The notes: generated by a model from the sequence alone, not told the origin. A stretch of 42,167 nucleotides of DNA from Anaerolineae bacterium (GCA_026991225.1 JALXCB010000146.1:1-42167), one strand, 5' to 3'; shown: positions 1-8,779, counted from the first letter of the stretch. A program made the numbers and translations.

Positions 1-1326
1 TACGGCGACTGCGCCGATCCTCAGATCGTCATCAATCAGATTCAGAAGGTGGACGGCAAGCTGGAGTACGTGCCCGTTTGGGATATGAAGAAAGGCTGGC
101 TGACGGGCGAGAAGGCGGGCGAGGGCGCCATGGAAGGCGGCGAGATGGAAGTCCCCGTCGTCGAATCCCCGCCCGATGATCCGCTGGGCGTGGTCAAGAT
201 TGGCCCCGATGACCCCATCCGCATCGGCTACGCCCTGGTGGTGAGTGGCCCCAACGAATCGTTGGGCGTGGACTCCCGCCGCGGCATCGAGATCGCCATC
301 GACGATCGTGGCGGCGAACTGCTGGGCCATCCCATCGAGCTCATCGGCGAGGACTCCCAGTGCTCGGCCGAGGGCGGCCAGACCGCGGCCACCAAGCTGG
401 CGTCGGACAGCACGCTGCTTGGGGTCATCGGCACCAACTGCTCCAGTGCGGGCGAGCCCGCCGCGGCCATTCTCAGCGATGCGGGGATGGTGCTGATCTC
501 CCCGTCCAACACGGCCCCCAGCCTGACGGCTCCGGAGACGCATCAGCCTGGCTACCTGCGCACGGCGCACAACGACAAGGTGCAGGGCAAGGCCATGGCC
601 ACCTTCGCCTTCCAGGAGCTGGACAAGAAGAGCGCGGCCACCATTCATGACGGCAGCCCCTACGCCGAGCAGCTTCAGCAGGTGTTCGCCGACGTATTCT
701 CGGAGATGGGCGGTAGCATCGTGGCCCAGGAGGCGGTGAACGTGGGCGACACGGACATGCGCCCGGTGCTGACCAGCATCGCCACTAACAAGCCCGAATT
801 CCTGTACTATCCCATCTTCATCGCCGAGGGTGCGTTCATCACTCGCCAGGCGAAGGAGGTGAACGGCCTGGAGAATACGACGCTGGCCGGCTCCGACGGC
901 ATGATCTCCCCCGACTTCCTGGAAGCGGCGGGGGATGCGGCCGAGGGCATGTACATTTCGGGCCCCAACCTGAACTTCGAGAACGAGCTGGGCAAGCACT
1001 TCCTGGAGGTGCATCAGCAGAAGTATGGCGAGCCGCCCATCAGCGCCTTCCACGCCCATGCGTATGACGCCACCAACATGCTGCTGAACGCCATCGAGAA
1101 GGTAGCCAAGAAGGGTGCGGACGGCACGCTGGTCGTCGGTCGTCAGGCCCTGCGCGACGCCCTGTTCGCCACCAAGGGGATGAAGGGCATCACCGGCACC
1201 ATCACCTGCGACGAGTACGGCGACTGCGCCGATCCTCAGATCGTCATCAATCAGATTCAGAAGGTGGACGGCAAGCTGGAGTACGTGCCCGTCTGGTCTG
1301 AAGCTCAGGGATGGCTGAACAAGTAA
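1..1326 (+). CDS. Tandem-fused LivK-type ABC substrate-binding protein (5' partial)
   Basis: Extracellular ligand-binding component of a branched-chain amino acid (HAAT-type) ABC importer, Peripla_BP_6 fold. The frame is open from base 1, so the protein starts outside the window. Residues 1-29 of the visible part are the C-terminal tail of one binding domain (YGDCADPQIVINQIQKVDG, ending near KKGW). An acidic, Pro-rich linker follows, and from about residue 75 (DPIRIGYALVVSGPNESLG) a whole second binding domain runs to LNK-stop. The second domain ends with the same tail. At DNA level bases 1-77 equal 1216-1292 exactly, a period of 1215 bp (405 codons), so the duplication is recent or kept homogeneous. 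The GTG at 49 could be taken as a start, but it lies inside the first tail and has no ribosome site. The livHMGF genes follow directly. The ligand is unproven; amino acids, amides or urea are all possible for this family. Confidence 0.9.
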   Translation, partial: YGDCADPQIVINQIQKVDGKLEYVPVWDMKKGWLTGEKAGEGAMEGGEMEVPVVESPPDDPLGVVKIGPDDPIRIGYALVVSGPNESLGVDSRRGIEIAIDDRGGELLGHPIELIGEDSQCSAEGGQTAATKLASDSTLLGVIGTNCSSAGEPAAAILSDAGMVLISPSNTAPSLTAPETHQPGYLRTAHNDKVQGKAMATFAFQELDKKSAATIHDGSPYAEQLQQVFADVFSEMGGSIVAQEAVNVGDTDMRPVLTSIATNKPEFLYYPIFIAEGAFITRQAKEVNGLENTTLAGSDGMISPDFLEAAGDAAEGMYISGPNLNFENELGKHFLEVHQQKYGEPPISAFHAHAYDATNMLLNAIEKVAKKGADGTLVVGRQALRDALFATKGMKGITGTITCDEYGDCADPQIVINQIQKVDGKLEYVPVWSEAQGWLNK

Positions 1327-1338
1327 TGCCGAAAGTTC

Positions 1339-1372
1339 GACGTCCGGGGTGCATAGCCGCACTCCGGACGTC
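1339..1372 (+). terminator. Strong hairpin after the binding-protein gene
   Basis: Arms 1339-1352 and 1359-1372 form a 14-bp stem with one G-U pair and a 6-nt loop, 13 nt after the stop codon. No long T-run follows, only CCTCTTT a few bases on. It may be a leaky terminator or an mRNA-stabilising stem that lets the binding protein be made in excess over the permeases. Confidence 0.6.
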
Positions 1373-1406
1373 CGGCCCTCTTTGAGGGACTCCGATGTCG
1401 AAAAAA

Positions 1407-1436
1407 GGGATGGGTCGCGGGGTTTCGGCCCATCCC
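1407..1436 (+). terminator. Second hairpin in the livK-livH gap
   Basis: Arms 1407-1416 and 1427-1436 form a 10-bp stem with one wobble pair and a 10-nt loop, preceded by six A residues. It lies 25 nt before the livH start. With the hairpin at 1339-1372 it makes a double-stem spacer, a common arrangement for differential expression inside transporter operons. The 3' side is not a clear T-tract. Confidence 0.5.
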
Positions 1437-1461
1437 CTTCGCTTGTCATGGAGGACGCGCT

Positions 1462-2532
1462 ATGTTGCATAAATTTATGCGGAAGCATGACACCACGGAT
1501 ATCGTCATGTGGCTGATTGGGCTTGGGATTTTTGCAGCAGTGATTTATGGGTCTTATGTGACGCTTTTCGTGACGCAAAAGTATGAACCCAGCGTGTGGC
1601 TGGATTTCACCATCTTCGGGTTGGCGCAGGGGAGCGTTTATGCACTTATTGCTTTGGGGTACACCCTGGTTTACGGCATCTTGTTTATGATTAATTTCGC
1701 GCATGGCGAGGTGTTCACCGGGGGCGTTTTCACCGCCTATTTCCTGGCCATCGCCATGGCGGATTCCGGATTTATCGAACGCCACTGGATTCTGGCTTTG
1801 TTGATTCTGATGGCCGTGGCCATGACAGTTTCCGTGCTCGTAGCCGTTATTCTGGAGCGGATCGCCTATCGGCCTTTGCGGGGAGCGCCCCGCCTGGTGC
1901 CGCTGATCACCGCCATTGGCGCCTCTTTCTTCCTGCAATACACCTACCGCGGCATCTATGGCTCGGGCGTCAAGACTTATCCCGACTTTCCGGCTTTGGA
2001 TGGCAAGCTGAATTTGTTTGGGCGAGAATGGCCCATCCTCACCACGCAGGCGCTGGTCATTGTGGTCTCCGCCATCATGATGGTTTTCCTGTACTGGTAT
2101 GTGCAAAAAACCAAGGCGGGCAAAGCCATGCGGGCGGTGGCCGAAGATAAGGAGGCCGCGGCGCTCATGGGCATCGACGTGGACCGGGTGATCGTGAACA
2201 CGTTTGCTCTGGGCGGCGCCATGGCGGGCGTGGCGGGCATCCTTTACGCCCTGTTGTTCAAGCAGGTGAACGCCTTCATGGGCTTCATTCCCGGCATCAA
2301 GGCTTTCACCGCGGCGGTGCTGGGAGGCATTGGCAATGTGCCTGGGGCCATGCTGGGCGGTCTTTTCCTGGGTATCGTCGAATCGCTGGGGCCCAGTTTG
2401 ATTTTGGACGGGTTGGGCATTCCCGCCCCCTACCAGCTTAAAGACGCCATCGCCTTCACCCTGCTGGTGCTGGTGCTCATCTTCCGCCCCACCGGCATCC
2501 TGGGCGAGCGGCTCTCAGAGAAGAAGGCATAA
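1462..2532 (+). CDS. livH: Branched-chain amino acid ABC transporter permease LivH
   Basis: Inner-membrane permease of the HAAT importer, 356 residues. It shows the LivH signature from about residue 55 (GSVYALIALGYTLVYGILFMINFAHGE) and multiple hydrophobic helices. The cytoplasmic ATPase-coupling loop is seen at about 215-235 (AMRAVAEDKEAAALMGIDVD). It has a roughly 50-residue N-terminal extension with one extra hydrophobic helix, longer than the usual 290-310 residue LivH. The ATG is preceded by GGAGGA with good spacing. The stop lies 12 nt before livM, so the two permeases are surely co-transcribed. Substrate specificity cannot be read from the permease. Confidence 0.95.
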   Translation: MLHKFMRKHDTTDIVMWLIGLGIFAAVIYGSYVTLFVTQKYEPSVWLDFTIFGLAQGSVYALIALGYTLVYGILFMINFAHGEVFTGGVFTAYFLAIAMADSGFIERHWILALLILMAVAMTVSVLVAVILERIAYRPLRGAPRLVPLITAIGASFFLQYTYRGIYGSGVKTYPDFPALDGKLNLFGREWPILTTQALVIVVSAIMMVFLYWYVQKTKAGKAMRAVAEDKEAAALMGIDVDRVIVNTFALGGAMAGVAGILYALLFKQVNAFMGFIPGIKAFTAAVLGGIGNVPGAMLGGLFLGIVESLGPSLILDGLGIPAPYQLKDAIAFTLLVLVLIFRPTGILGERLSEKKA

Positions 2533-2544
2533 GGAGGCTATGGC

Positions 2545-4254
2545 ATGGATAAGGAATTGAAATTCACCTGGAAAGACATGCTGAAATATGGCGTCATTGC
2601 GGGCGTGGTCGCTATCTATGTCATTCTGGTAGGCATGGTGGAGGCGTTCAATGAACGTTACATCATTGCCGAGACCATCAATCTGGGGCAGATCGCCCTG
2701 TTCTCGCCCGTTTTCCTGCTGGCGTATTTCGCAGCCAACAACGCTCGCAAGATCAAATCCTCCTTGTTTGCCATTATCACCAGCATCGTGGTGGGGTTGA
2801 TCGGCGGCGCGTTCGTGGCCGGCCTGTTGGTGCTGGGAACCCATATGAATCTCCGGGCCGTCTTCCTGAATGTCTCGCCCGAATTGCTGGATATTCTTCA
2901 TCTCGGGCAGGAAGGCATGGCCGGGGCCATAGCCGCGAATCTCATCATCAGCGCGACCGTGGGCCTGTTGGGCGGGCTTTTTGCTCTGATGCCTCATAAA
3001 TGGAGCAACGCCCTGCTGGTGGGCCTGAGTCTGGTTCTGTTGATGGGCATCTTGCAGGAGCTAATGACCATCACCTTTGGCAACAAGGATTGGTACAAAC
3101 CCATCGGTGAATTTATCTACGCCAAGAAAGGGCTTTCCTGGGGCGGCACGGCGCTTTTCCTGGTTTTGGGCATCGTCCTGAACCTATGGCGTAGCTCCGA
3201 TAAACTTCGTCCCGGTAAAAAAGTGGCGAAATTGCCTCGCCAACAGCAGATGGCGGTGCAGATCGTGGCCATGCTGCTGGGATTGGCCATTCTGCTGGCC
3301 CTGCCCAAATTCCTGGGTTCCTATCCCAGCGAGATTTTGACCACCGTCGGCATCTACATCATCATGGGCCTGGGGCTGAATATTGTGGTCGGTTTTGCCG
3401 GCCTGCTCGACCTGGGTTACGTGGCCTTCTTCGCCATCGGCGCTTACACCGTGGGCATTCTCACCACTACGGGCAAGCTGGCCACGGTGGAATGGAATTT
3501 CTGGATGGCGTTGCCTGTGGCTATCTTCCTGGCCATGATGGCGGGCGTGCTTTTGGGCATCCCGGTGCTGAAAATGCGCGGCGACTATCTGGCCATCGTC
3601 ACTCTGGGCTTTGGCGAGATCATTCGCGTCGTCGTGCTTTCGGATTGGTTGAAGCCTTACATCGGCGGCGCCCAGGGCATCTTGCAGATTCCCAAGCCCA
3701 AGATCGGGAATTTCGTGTTCAAGGGGCCACAACAGATCTACTTCCTCGTGCTGGCGGGCATCATCATCGTCGGCTATATCGCGTGGCGGCTGCGCGACGC
3801 CCGCGTGGGGCGGGCGTGGAAAGCCATGCGCGAGGATGAGGACGTGGCCGAGGCCATGGGCATCCACCTGGTGAGCACGAAGCTGCTGGCTTTCGCCACG
3901 GGCGCGGCCTTCGCAGGGCTGGCCGGCGCCATCTTCGCCGCCAAACTGGGCTCCATCTTCCCCCACAGCTTTAATCTCATCGTCTCCATCAACGTGCTCT
4001 CGTTGATCATCGTGGGCGGCATCGGCAGCCTGCCCGGCGTGATCGTCGGCGCTTTGATTCTGGTGGGATTGCCGGAGTTGCTGCGCGAGTTCGCCGACTT
4101 CCGCATGTTGTTCTATGGCGCTTTGCTGGTGGCGATGATGTTGGTGAAACCGGAAGGCTTCGTGCCCGAAAAGACCCACGCCCGGGAGTTGAGCGAAAAG
4201 GAGCCATTCTCATCTGAAATCGAGCCGGAAGCGCCCGCACGGGAGACTATCTAA
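2545..4254 (+). CDS. livM: Branched-chain amino acid ABC transporter permease LivM (long form)
   Basis: Second permease of the importer, 569 residues. The LivM core starts near residue 260 (GIYIIMGLGLNIVVGFAGLLDLGYVAFFAIGAYT). It contains the coupling loop near 420-440 (RAWKAMREDEDVAEAMGIH) and ends in a polar acidic tail. The first roughly 240 residues are an additional membrane region of about six hydrophobic segments that is not part of a standard 320-420 residue LivM. AAGGAGG at 2531-2537 gives 7-nt spacing to this ATG; the ATG at 2540 is in another frame. It overlaps nothing and is followed 9 nt later by livG. Confidence 0.93.
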   Translation: MDKELKFTWKDMLKYGVIAGVVAIYVILVGMVEAFNERYIIAETINLGQIALFSPVFLLAYFAANNARKIKSSLFAIITSIVVGLIGGAFVAGLLVLGTHMNLRAVFLNVSPELLDILHLGQEGMAGAIAANLIISATVGLLGGLFALMPHKWSNALLVGLSLVLLMGILQELMTITFGNKDWYKPIGEFIYAKKGLSWGGTALFLVLGIVLNLWRSSDKLRPGKKVAKLPRQQQMAVQIVAMLLGLAILLALPKFLGSYPSEILTTVGIYIIMGLGLNIVVGFAGLLDLGYVAFFAIGAYTVGILTTTGKLATVEWNFWMALPVAIFLAMMAGVLLGIPVLKMRGDYLAIVTLGFGEIIRVVVLSDWLKPYIGGAQGILQIPKPKIGNFVFKGPQQIYFLVLAGIIIVGYIAWRLRDARVGRAWKAMREDEDVAEAMGIHLVSTKLLAFATGAAFAGLAGAIFAAKLGSIFPHSFNLIVSINVLSLIIVGGIGSLPGVIVGALILVGLPELLREFADFRMLFYGALLVAMMLVKPEGFVPEKTHARELSEKEPFSSEIEPEAPARETI

Positions 4255-4263
4255 GGAGGCATC

Positions 4264-5076
4264 ATGACGACAGCGAGCCAATCGGAATTCATCCTGGAAA
4301 CCATCCACGTCACCAAACAATTCGGCGGCCTGACCGCGGTCAAGGACCTGAGCATCCAGGTGCCGCGGAAATCGATTTACAGCGTCATCGGCCCCAACGG
4401 CGCGGGCAAGACCACCTTCTTCAACTGCATCACCGGCTTCTACAAAGTGACCGAGGGCGATATCCTCCTGGACGGCGAGTCCATCGTGGGGCTGCGGCCC
4501 GACATCATCGTTAAGAAAGGCATTTCCCGCACCTACCAGAATATCCGCCTGTTCCAGAACCTGACCGCGTTGGAAAATGTCATGGTTGGGCATCATCCCC
4601 GCATGAAGGCGGGCTGGTTCGGCGCGGTGTTCAACACGCCCGGCACTCGCCGCGAGGAAGCGGAAGCCCGCAAGCTGGCCATGGAGTTGCTGGAGTTCGT
4701 GGGGCTGAAAGGGTACGAGTATGAACTGGCCACGAATCTTCCCTACGGCCAGCAGCGCAGGCTCGAAATCGCCCGCGCCCTGGCCAGCGAGCCCAAATTG
4801 CTCCTGCTGGACGAGCCCACCGCGGGCATGAATCCCAGCGAGACCGAGGAGATGACCAATTTCATCGACAACCTGCGCAAGGATTTGGGCATTACCGTCC
4901 TCCTCATCGAGCATGACATGCGGGTGGTGATGACCATCTCCGATATCATCACCGTGCTGGATTACGGCCAGAAGATCGCCGAAGGCAAGCCCGAAGAGGT
5001 CCGCGCCAATCCCAGGGTCATCGAAGCCTATCTTGGTCGCGGCGCCGTCACCGAGCAAGAAACGCAGGCAGCGTAA
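4264..5076 (+). CDS. livG: Branched-chain amino acid ABC transporter ATPase LivG
   Basis: One of the two cytoplasmic ATPases that power the importer, 270 residues. Visible motifs are Walker A GPNGAGKTT near residue 45, a Q-loop region (TYQNIRLFQNLTALENVMVG), the LivG-type signature LPYGQQRRLEIARAL, Walker B LLLLDEPTAGMNPSE and the H-loop LIEHDM. The PYGQQRRLE variant of the ABC signature separates LivG from LivF. An AAGGAGG ribosome site precedes the ATG. The gap to livF is 12 nt. Confidence 0.96.
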   Translation: MTTASQSEFILETIHVTKQFGGLTAVKDLSIQVPRKSIYSVIGPNGAGKTTFFNCITGFYKVTEGDILLDGESIVGLRPDIIVKKGISRTYQNIRLFQNLTALENVMVGHHPRMKAGWFGAVFNTPGTRREEAEARKLAMELLEFVGLKGYEYELATNLPYGQQRRLEIARALASEPKLLLLDEPTAGMNPSETEEMTNFIDNLRKDLGITVLLIEHDMRVVMTISDIITVLDYGQKIAEGKPEEVRANPRVIEAYLGRGAVTEQETQAA

Positions 5077-5088
5077 GGGGGTAACAGG

Positions 5089-5802
5089 ATGACACTGCTT
5101 ACACTGGACAATGTTCATACTTACTACGGCAATATCCACGCCCTCAAAGGCATTTCCATCACCGTGGACGAGGGCGAGATCGTCACCCTCATCGGAGCCA
5201 ATGGCGCGGGGAAGTCCACCACGCTGAAGACCATCAGCGGCCTGCTCTATCCGCGGCAGGGCAAGGTCTATCTGGAAGACAAGGACCTGACCAAATTCAA
5301 GGCTCATGAGATCGTGGCGATGGGCGTGGTGCATGTGCCCGAAGGCCGCCGCGTGTTCTCCCGCCTGACGGTGATGGAAAATCTGGAGATGGGCGCGTTC
5401 ACCCGCAAGGACAAGGATGGCATCCAGAGGGACCTGGAGCGGGTGTTCGAGCTCTTTCCCCGCCTGGAAGAGCGCCGCAATCAGGTGGCGGGCACCCTTT
5501 CCGGCGGCGAGCAGCAGATGCTGGCCATGGGCCGGGCGCTGATGAGCAATCCCCGCATCCTGCTGCTGGATGAACCCTCCATGGGGCTGGCGCCCGTGCT
5601 CGTCGATTTGATTTTCGACACCATCCGCGAGCTCAACCAGCAGGGCATGACCATCCTGCTGGTGGAGCAGAACGCACTTCTGGCCCTGGACGTGGCCAAT
5701 CGCGGCTACGTACTGGAGACCGGGCGCATCGTGCTGGAAGGCGACGCCAAAAAACTGAAGGAAGACCCCCAGGTCAAGGAGGCTTACCTGGGCGGCGCTT
5801 GA
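5089..5802 (+). CDS. livF: Branched-chain amino acid ABC transporter ATPase LivF
   Basis: Second ATPase of the importer, 237 residues, the usual LivF length. It has Walker A GANGAGKST near residue 38, signature LSGGEQQMLAMGRAL, Walker B LLLDEPSMGLAP and H-loop LLVEQNA. The last gene of the five-gene importer operon; a GGGGG-type ribosome site precedes the ATG. A hexamer array starts 2 nt after its stop codon and a strong intrinsic terminator follows at 5991-6040. Confidence 0.96.
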   Translation: MTLLTLDNVHTYYGNIHALKGISITVDEGEIVTLIGANGAGKSTTLKTISGLLYPRQGKVYLEDKDLTKFKAHEIVAMGVVHVPEGRRVFSRLTVMENLEMGAFTRKDKDGIQRDLERVFELFPRLEERRNQVAGTLSGGEQQMLAMGRALMSNPRILLLDEPSMGLAPVLVDLIFDTIRELNQQGMTILLVEQNALLALDVANRGYVLETGRIVLEGDAKKLKEDPQVKEAYLGGA

Positions 5803-5803
5803 T

Positions 5804-5822
5804 GGGATCAGGATTCGGATTC
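5804..5822 (+). repeat. GGATTN hexamer array, copy 1
   Basis: A short run of GGAT(T/C)N-type units begins 2 nt after the livF stop codon. Similar degenerate arrays are at 16891-16918 (opposite strand), 27188-27211 and 35936-35956. Confidence 0.55.
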
Positions 5823-5845
5823 AATCCATCCTCATCCTAACAAGG

Positions 5846-5924
5846 AACACAGAGTTGCACAGAGAAATCACAGAGTTACACAGAGGAAAAACGATCAATA
5901 AATCTCTGTGAGCTCTGTGTAACT
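5846..5924. repeat. ACAGAG-type palindromic repeat
   Basis: Repeated ACAGAG units form an inverted repeat. The best stem is 12 bp perfect, 5874-5885 with 5913-5924, followed by TTT. Similar ACAGAG/CTGAG-rich tracts occur at 16846-16880 and 41898-41936, each just after a stop codon. It could add to termination of the liv operon. Confidence 0.6.
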
Positions 5925-5990
5925 TTTAGCTCCCTGGGCTAAGATGTGACTGAGAAGGCGCTAATCCTTAGCTCCAATTTCCACCCCTAC

Positions 5991-6040
5991 GCGGCGCGTG
6001 CTACAATGAACGTCTTGTAGCATCCGCCGCGTTTTTGTTT
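5991..6040 (+). terminator. Intrinsic terminator of the liv operon
   Basis: Arms 5991-6006 and 6015-6030 pair over 16 nt with two mismatches around an 8-nt loop. GTTTTTGTTT at 6031-6040 follows directly. This is a typical Rho-independent terminator for + strand transcription and closes the importer operon, about 190 nt after livF. Confidence 0.75.
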
Positions 6041-6078
6041 GCGTAGAACGCCGGCGTTCAAAACCAAAACATGCCAAT

Positions 6079-6262
6079 CGAGCGATGGCTCGCCGATATG
6101 GATGAAAACGCCTCGCGGCCAGAGCGGCGCGGGAAGCCAAGCACGTAATGCGTAATGCGTGATGCGTAATGACCTCACGGATTACGCATTACGCATCACG
6201 CTCGTGGCAGACTCGCCCAACGGGGGCTTTGAGGCGCTCTTTCAGACGAACGCAACGCTATT
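6079..6262 (-). repeat. Composite palindromic repeat, copy A
   Basis: Reverse-strand copy of a modular repeat also found at 27215-27356 and 33102-33260, with a related partial copy at 16027-16145. Its order, read on the - strand, is: a GTTGGGCGAGTCTGC block, a palindromic core of GTGATGCGTAATGCG-like words, a CTTCCCGCGC/GGCCGCGAGGCG block, TATCGGCGAGCC, and a terminal CGAGC-GATG-GCTCG hairpin (6079-6092). It fills the space before the M32 gene and produces meaningless open frames on both strands. Confidence 0.75.
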
Positions 6263-6285
6263 TCCGGAACAGAGGTTTTCATATC

Positions 6286-7800
6286 ATGACTCCAGAACAA
6301 GCCTATCAACAACTCCTGCAACGCGCAAAAGAAATCGCCTATCTCGGCACGGCCCAGGGCGTGCTGGGCTGGGACCAGGAAGTGAACATGCCCCGCAACG
6401 GCGCGCAGTGGCGGGCGGAGATGCAATCCTATCTCTCCGGGCAGCTTCATCGCAAGGCCACAGACCCCGAGATCAACGATCTCCTGGCCGCGGTGGAAGA
6501 AAGCGATCTCGTCGCAAATCCCCTGAGCGATGAGGCCGTCAATGTGCGCGAGTGGCGCCGGGAATACGATCGGGCCACGAAACTGCCCACCGAATTCGTG
6601 GAACGCTTCACCCGCGTGGTCGTCCTCTCGCAACAGGTGTGGGCCGAAGCCCGGGCCAAGGCCGATTTCAGCATCTTCGCCCCCAACCTGGGCGAGATCA
6701 TCGAGCTCACCAAACAGAAGGCCGAGTACCTGGGCTACGAGGACAAGCCCTACGACGCGCTCCTCGACGGCTTCGAGCCGGGCGAAAAGACCGAAAACGT
6801 AAAACGGGTCTTCACCGCCCTGCGTGAGGAGCTCGCGCCCTTCCTCCAGGAGATCATGGCCTCCTCCACCCAGCCAGACCCCTCCATCGTCGAGGATCGG
6901 GATTATCCGGTGGAGCGCCAGCGCATCTTGGGCGAGGTGGCGTCCGCGGGATTCGGCCTCAACTACGAATCCTCCCGCCTGGATGTGAGCACCCACCCCT
7001 TCAGCACGAATCTCGGGCCCGGCGACCAGCGCATCACCACCCGTTTCAATCCTCGCAATTTCAACGACTCCTTCTTCAGCATTCTGCATGAGACGGGCCA
7101 CGCTCTCTATGAGCAGAACCTGCCCGCCGAACATTTCGGCACGCCTCGCGGGGAAGCGGCCTCCCTGGGCATCCACGAATCCCAGTCCCGCACGTGGGAG
7201 AATCTGGTGGGGCGCAGTCGGGCGTTCTGGGCATACTTCTTCCCCATCACCCGTCAGTTCTTCCCCAAAACCCTGGCCGACGTCAGCATGGAGGACTTCT
7301 ATTTCGCGGTGAACGCGGTCAAGCCCGGCTTCATCCGCGTCGACGCGGACGAGGTGACCTATAACCTGCACATCATGCTGCGCTTTGAGATCGAACAGGC
7401 CATCATCAACGAAGGTCTGCCCGTGGAAGAGATCCCGGCCATGTGGAATACGCTGTTCAAGGAATATCTGGGCCTGGATGTGCCCGATGACAGCAAGGGC
7501 GTGCTTCAGGATGTGCACTGGTCCCACGGCATGATCGGCTACTTCCCCACCTATGCGCTGGGCAACCTCTACGGCGCGCAATTCTTCGCCCAGGCCAAAG
7601 CCGACATCCCTGGCCTGGAGGAGGCATTCGCCCGCGGCGAGTTCCTGCCCCTGCTCGACTGGCTGCGCCAGCACATTCATCAGCACGGAATGCGTTACCG
7701 CGCTTACGATCTGGTCGAAGTCGTCACCGGCGAACCCCTGAGCCACGAGCCGCTGATGGCCCACCTGCGGGCCAAATACGGCGAGCTGTATCGGTTGTAG
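6286..7800 (+). CDS. Carboxypeptidase Taq-type metallopeptidase (M32)
   Basis: Zinc carboxypeptidase that removes C-terminal residues from peptides in the cytoplasm, 504 residues, the family's normal length. It has the HExxH zinc site within ILHETGHALYEQ near residues 268-272 and the M32 hallmark IHESQSRTWEN about 30 residues later. The N-terminal WDQEVNMP block is also typical. The ATG at 6286 starts the conserved MTPEQAYQQL segment and has CAGAGG 11 nt upstream. The same frame stays open further upstream, but that part is only translated repeat sequence. It ends 8 nt before the sulfotransferase gene. Confidence 0.94.
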   Translation: MTPEQAYQQLLQRAKEIAYLGTAQGVLGWDQEVNMPRNGAQWRAEMQSYLSGQLHRKATDPEINDLLAAVEESDLVANPLSDEAVNVREWRREYDRATKLPTEFVERFTRVVVLSQQVWAEARAKADFSIFAPNLGEIIELTKQKAEYLGYEDKPYDALLDGFEPGEKTENVKRVFTALREELAPFLQEIMASSTQPDPSIVEDRDYPVERQRILGEVASAGFGLNYESSRLDVSTHPFSTNLGPGDQRITTRFNPRNFNDSFFSILHETGHALYEQNLPAEHFGTPRGEAASLGIHESQSRTWENLVGRSRAFWAYFFPITRQFFPKTLADVSMEDFYFAVNAVKPGFIRVDADEVTYNLHIMLRFEIEQAIINEGLPVEEIPAMWNTLFKEYLGLDVPDDSKGVLQDVHWSHGMIGYFPTYALGNLYGAQFFAQAKADIPGLEEAFARGEFLPLLDWLRQHIHQHGMRYRAYDLVEVVTGEPLSHEPLMAHLRAKYGELYRL

Positions 7801-7808
7801 TCAGTCCG

Positions 7809-8765
7809 ATGGCCACCCTCCATCGTCCAGGGTCTCAAGCGCCCATGGTCGTCCTCAGCTTCGGGCGATCCGGCTCCACCTGGGTGTCGGATATCATCTC
7901 CAAAAACCTGGGCGGACTGCTGCTCTTCGAGCCCCTGCACCCGGAGACCTGCCCCTTCCCTGAGGAGGCGTGTTACAGCGACGGTTATGCATTGAGTGAC
8001 CGCCTGGCTCGCTTCCTCCGCGCCATCCTGCATGGCGAAGACCGCAACCGATGGTTGCTTCGCAACCATCTCTTCAGCCCGCTGGAATCGGTCAGCCAGA
8101 CCTATGTGGACATGGTGTGGGAGGAGAGCCGGGTGCTGGGGTTCAAGGAGATCCGGGCCAATTTCATGATCGATTGGCTCATCGACCATCTGAACGCCCG
8201 CATCGTCTATCTCGTGCGCCATCCCGCCGCGGTCATCGCCTCGCTGCGCCGCCGGGTGAACTTCTGGAACGAGTTCGGCTTCGAGACCCACTGGCGGCTC
8301 TTCCTCGCCCATGTGGCGGACAACCCGCGCCATGCCGAGACGCTGGCCCCTTATCGCCCGCTGATCGAAAACGCCCGCACCCAAATCCAGCGGGAAACGG
8401 TCATGTGGGCCGTCAGCCACAAGCTGGCGACGGAGGCGTTGGCCCGCCGCGGTCTCCCGACCTTCTACTACGAGGATTTCTATGAGTTCCCCTTCCCCAC
8501 CACGCGGCGACTTATCCAGTATGTGGGCGGCGATCCCGACGCCATCCACCCGGCCCACATCTTCGTCCCCTCCATGACCACCATCCGCACCGTCCACGGC
8601 CTCACCTCCTCCGAATCGGACTTCGCGGCCAAGGGCTGGGCCATCTTCTGGGAGGATATCCTCGCAGAGGAAGAGTTGGATGAGATCATGGCTATCGTCC
8701 GGGCCTTTGAGCTGGATGATTACCGTGAGTTGTTTCGAGAGAGAGACGCCCGTCGGATTCCATGA
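7809..8765 (+). CDS. Sulfotransferase-like protein
   Basis: 318-residue protein of the P-loop sulfotransferase superfamily, which moves a sulfonyl group from PAPS to an acceptor. The 5'-phosphosulfate loop is SFGRSGSTWVS near residues 16-26, and a 3'-phosphate-type segment is seen at IVYLVRHPAAVIASLRRR near 135-150. The acceptor cannot be told: such proteins act on glycans, lipids or small molecules. Neither possible ATG (7809 or 7845) has a good ribosome site. The short gap to the M32 gene suggests co-transcription. No sulfate-activation gene is in the window. Confidence 0.8.
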   Translation: MATLHRPGSQAPMVVLSFGRSGSTWVSDIISKNLGGLLLFEPLHPETCPFPEEACYSDGYALSDRLARFLRAILHGEDRNRWLLRNHLFSPLESVSQTYVDMVWEESRVLGFKEIRANFMIDWLIDHLNARIVYLVRHPAAVIASLRRRVNFWNEFGFETHWRLFLAHVADNPRHAETLAPYRPLIENARTQIQRETVMWAVSHKLATEALARRGLPTFYYEDFYEFPFPTTRRLIQYVGGDPDAIHPAHIFVPSMTTIRTVHGLTSSESDFAAKGWAIFWEDILAEEELDEIMAIVRAFELDDYRELFRERDARRIP

Positions 8766-8779
8766 AAACACGCGACACA

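Noticed and set aside
49-1326. A complete binding-protein gene starting at the GTG at 49
   Set aside because: The GTG lies within the conserved tail of the previous domain, has no ribosome site or signal peptide, and the frame is open back to base 1.
6159-6285. N-terminal extension of the M32 peptidase
   Set aside because: The upstream in-frame codons translate the composite repeat (ITHYAS, RSWQTR); the conserved protein begins at 6286.
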